In this document: positions 7,590-8,435 of the stretch, piece after piece | How the letters are laid out: each line of letters starts with the position of its first letter | Numbering within the stretch: the first letter of the stretch is position 1 | DNA from: Mariprofundus sp. | GTDB taxonomy: Bacteria; Pseudomonadota; Zetaproteobacteria; Mariprofundales; Mariprofundaceae | DNA: 8,435 nucleotides | Direction of reading: 5' to 3' | Assembly (NCBI GenBank): GCA_030951095.1 | Contig: JAUZQI010000030.1 | Span: forward strand, 1-8,435 | The notes under the pieces: model-generated | Databases searched by the model: none | What the model was told of the DNA's origin: nothing | What the model saw: the letters and a program-made list of their open reading frames with translations, nothing else | Position numbers and translations under genes: made by a program

Positions 7590-7652
7590 ATGTTACCCTT
7601 CCATTTCGGTTTTTTTATGTTTGGGGCAGTATTGTTGTGCTCGTCAACCATG
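7590..7652 (+). pseudogene. 5' fragment of an unknown gene starting with a signal-peptide-like sequence
   Basis: An ATG at 7590 follows AAGG with 7-base spacing and lies 65 bp after the sugar kinase stop on the same strand. It encodes MLPFHFGFFMFGAVLLCSST, strongly hydrophobic and shaped like a signal peptide. At about 7652 the sequence turns into the antisense strand of an IS30-type transposase, and the frame stops at 7665. This fits the start of an exported-protein gene cut off by insertion or deletion. Only about 20 residues remain, so identity is unknowable and chance cannot be excluded. Confidence 0.3.
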
Positions 7653-8008
7653 GCTTTGTCCGTATAGATGTATTGATAAATGCTTTCGTGGCTCACGCTC
7701 TGGTTCCCTTCGAGAGCAAGACGGCCACATATTTGCTCGGGGCTGAACTCTTGGCGAGTCAGCATATCCACGCGGCCCCAGGTTAGCGTAGTAATGCGGT
7801 TGGATACCTTGTCTCTCCGGCGCTGCATGGCTTTCTCTTGCGCTTGTGTGGAACGATAGCCACGCTGCCCTGTATTGCGCTTCAACTCGCTGCAAATCGT
7901 GCTTGAGTGGCAGCCAATTTGATTCGCAATATTTCATTGCTTCACGCCCGCTTTCTTCAGGGCATAGATTTCGATACGATCTTCCTCGGTAAGCTGTGTG
8001 TAGATCAT
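7652..8008 (-). pseudogene. IS30-family transposase, truncated and with a premature stop
   Basis: The start at 8008 is preceded by AAAGGAG with 7-8 base spacing and begins MIYTQLTEEDRIEIYALKKAG, the classic opening of IS30 transposases. Codon 25 is TGA (7934-7936). The same frame then continues with NIANQIGCHSSTICSELKRN, the helix-turn-helix and ELKRN block, followed by GQRGYRSTQAQEKA, FSPEQICGRL and VSHESIYQYIYTDKA, all IS30 hallmarks. Similarity ends at about residue 119 of an expected 320-380. The frame then runs on without similarity into the antisense of the sugar kinase gene, stopping at 7439. The integrase-like DDE domain is wholly absent. The single in-frame stop and the truncation make this a dead copy. 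Confidence 0.8.
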
Positions 8009-8042
8009 TGTCGTGCTCCTTTGATGAGTGGTGTTTGATAAG

Positions 8043-8067
8043 GGCAAGGCTGCTACCGCAGCTTGCC
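8043..8067. repeat. stem-loop in the leader of the IS30 remnant
   Basis: GGCAA-g-GCTGC, loop TACC, GCAGC-TTGCC: a 10-bp stem with one bulged base. It lies between the element end and the transposase ribosome binding site. Insertion sequences often carry such structures to limit read-through translation from outside, but that role is inferred here. Confidence 0.5.
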
Positions 8068-8077
8068 AGCTCAAACC

Positions 8078-8106
8078 ATTCATAAAATTGCATTTACAAT
8101 TTGAAT
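8078..8106. repeat. AT-rich inverted repeat near the outer end of the IS30 remnant
   Basis: ATTC-N3-AAATTG, spacer CATTTA, CAATTT-GAAT. The core AAATTG/CAATTT is perfect. It sits where the terminus of the element is expected, immediately before the phosphorylase similarity begins, and may belong to the terminal recognition sequence. The opposite end is lost, so a true terminal inverted repeat cannot be shown. Confidence 0.4.
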
Positions 8107-8118
8107 TCAGGTGATGTA

Positions 8119-8285
8119 CTCAGCTTTAATGATTGCGTTTATTAGGATCATAATGGCCATGCAACTGTTCCACTTCATTGGTAGTTAAACCAAGCAGGAA
8201 GAAATTCTCATCCCCGACTTCTTCAAGAATCTCGATATTAGCACCATCCAGCACCATTCATCATGAACGCCATATTGCCGGTGCC
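8119..8285 (-). pseudogene. glycogen phosphorylase C-terminal fragment, frameshifted
   Basis: On the minus strand, 8285-8250 encodes [12 protein letters not shown] and 8248-8129 encodes [20 protein letters not shown], then [16 protein letters not shown]. These match the C-terminal, PLP-binding part of alpha-glucan phosphorylases, where the usual text is SGTGNMKF..NGALTIGTLDGANVE(I/M)...VG.(D/E)N.F.FG.T..EVE. The codons for LTIGTL are missing and one extra base remains (8249), implying a 17-bp deletion and frameshift. The PLP-bearing Lys of GTGNMK is Ala (GCG). After YDPN a second shift is possible, since another frame reads NAIIKAE (8119-8139). Only about 55 of some 800 residues survive. Intact, it would have degraded glycogen to glucose-1-P. 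It points toward glgA and the sugar kinase, on the opposite strand. Confidence 0.75.
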
Positions 8286-8313
8286 AAACCCTATCCATTA
8301 TTAACAATGTATA

Positions 8314-8331
8314 GAGCTACTTGCAAAAGTC
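8314..8331 (+). repeat. 18-bp repeat, copy 2
   Basis: Exact copy of the 18 bases at 760-777, same orientation. It lies about 25 bp beyond the phosphorylase fragment, at the edge of a scar containing another mobile element. This supports the idea that it is the end of an insertion sequence whose body continues past the window. Confidence 0.5.
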
Positions 8332-8435
8332 TGGGTGGATAAGGTGCAATCCCACTTTGAGTGGATTTTCAGGCTGGATTGAAAGGTATGGTGGTTCCAT
8401 GCCTCGAAGATTCAGCTTGGAAATACGCCGAAGTG
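8314..8435 (+). mobile_element. possible 5' end of a second insertion sequence, cut by the window edge
   Basis: The region starts with the 18-bp repeat. About 85 bp in, a frame opens at 8399 with MPRRFSLEIRRS, preceded by GGTGG at 4 bases, and runs off the window. A short basic N-terminus would suit a transposase, but twelve residues do not identify a family. A second open frame from 8388 (MVVPCLEDSAWKYAEV) is equally possible. The call rests mainly on the repeat and the context. Confidence 0.3.

Larger units (their letters stand above)
7652..8110 (-). mobile_element. IS30-family insertion sequence remnant
   Basis: The outer part of an IS30-like element survives on the minus strand: a probable terminal region near 8078-8110, a leader with a hairpin, a ribosome binding site, and the first third of the transposase gene. 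The distal two thirds, including the other terminus, are missing, so the copy cannot move by itself. The left boundary is placed where IS30 similarity ends (after YTDKA). The right boundary is placed where the phosphorylase fragment begins. Both are estimates. Confidence 0.6.

Noticed and set aside
7451..7786. 111-residue plus-strand open frame over the end of the kinase and the IS remnant
   Set aside because: It crosses unrelated segments and has no ribosome binding site or recognisable motif.
7644..8093. 149-residue minus-strand open frame over the IS30 remnant
   Set aside because: Its sequence has no family features; the IS30 similarity is in a different frame that reads through from 8008.
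1..8435. CRISPR array, tRNA or rRNA genes, phage genes, defence systems
   Set aside because: No regularly spaced repeats, no cloverleaf or rRNA sequence recognised, and no matching protein families on either strand.

Overview
The window reads as ordinary chromosome of a Gram-negative proteobacterium. The evidence is exported TolB-like proteins with signal peptides, a proteobacterial ECF sigma/zinc-finger anti-sigma pair, and a 549-residue Pgi of the enterobacterial length class. GC content is moderate. I cannot name the genus; a gamma- or zetaproteobacterium would fit, but this is only a guess.

Layout. (1) Positions 1-754, plus strand: the end of an ECF sigma factor gene, overlapping by 4 bp a small zinc-finger anti-sigma gene. 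(2) 755-894: a non-coding gap between convergent genes, holding the first copy of an 18-bp repeat and an AT-rich inverted repeat. (3) 895-3108, minus strand: two tandem paralogous TolB-like beta-propeller proteins, each 363 residues after start correction, 30 bp apart. They lie downstream of a leader with a near-perfect CRP-type operator (3210-3227). (4) 3328-4977, minus strand: pgi. (5) 5144-7524, plus strand: glgA and a ROK-family sugar kinase (probably glucokinase) overlapping by 4 bp, divergent from pgi. (6) 7525-8435: a rearrangement scar. It holds a short signal-peptide-like gene start, the first third of an IS30-family transposase (minus strand, with a premature stop), a broken glycogen phosphorylase fragment (minus strand), and the second copy of the 18-bp repeat, which looks like the end of another mobile element running off the window.

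How the genes fit together. Pgi interconverts fructose-6-P and glucose-6-P, the ROK kinase would bring free glucose to glucose-6-P, and GlgA polymerises ADP-glucose into glycogen. The phosphorylase remnant is the degradative partner of GlgA and lies just beyond this set, so the scar may record loss of a glycogen-degradation gene from a former glycogen cluster. glgC, glgB and pgm are not in the window. The TolB-like pair has no demonstrated link to glycogen; the CRP-type site is the only hint of carbon control.

I see no clearly novel system. The most informative findings are the phosphorylase remnant, whose PLP-lysine codon is altered, and the CRP-type operator placed at class II distance from a plausible -10 box.
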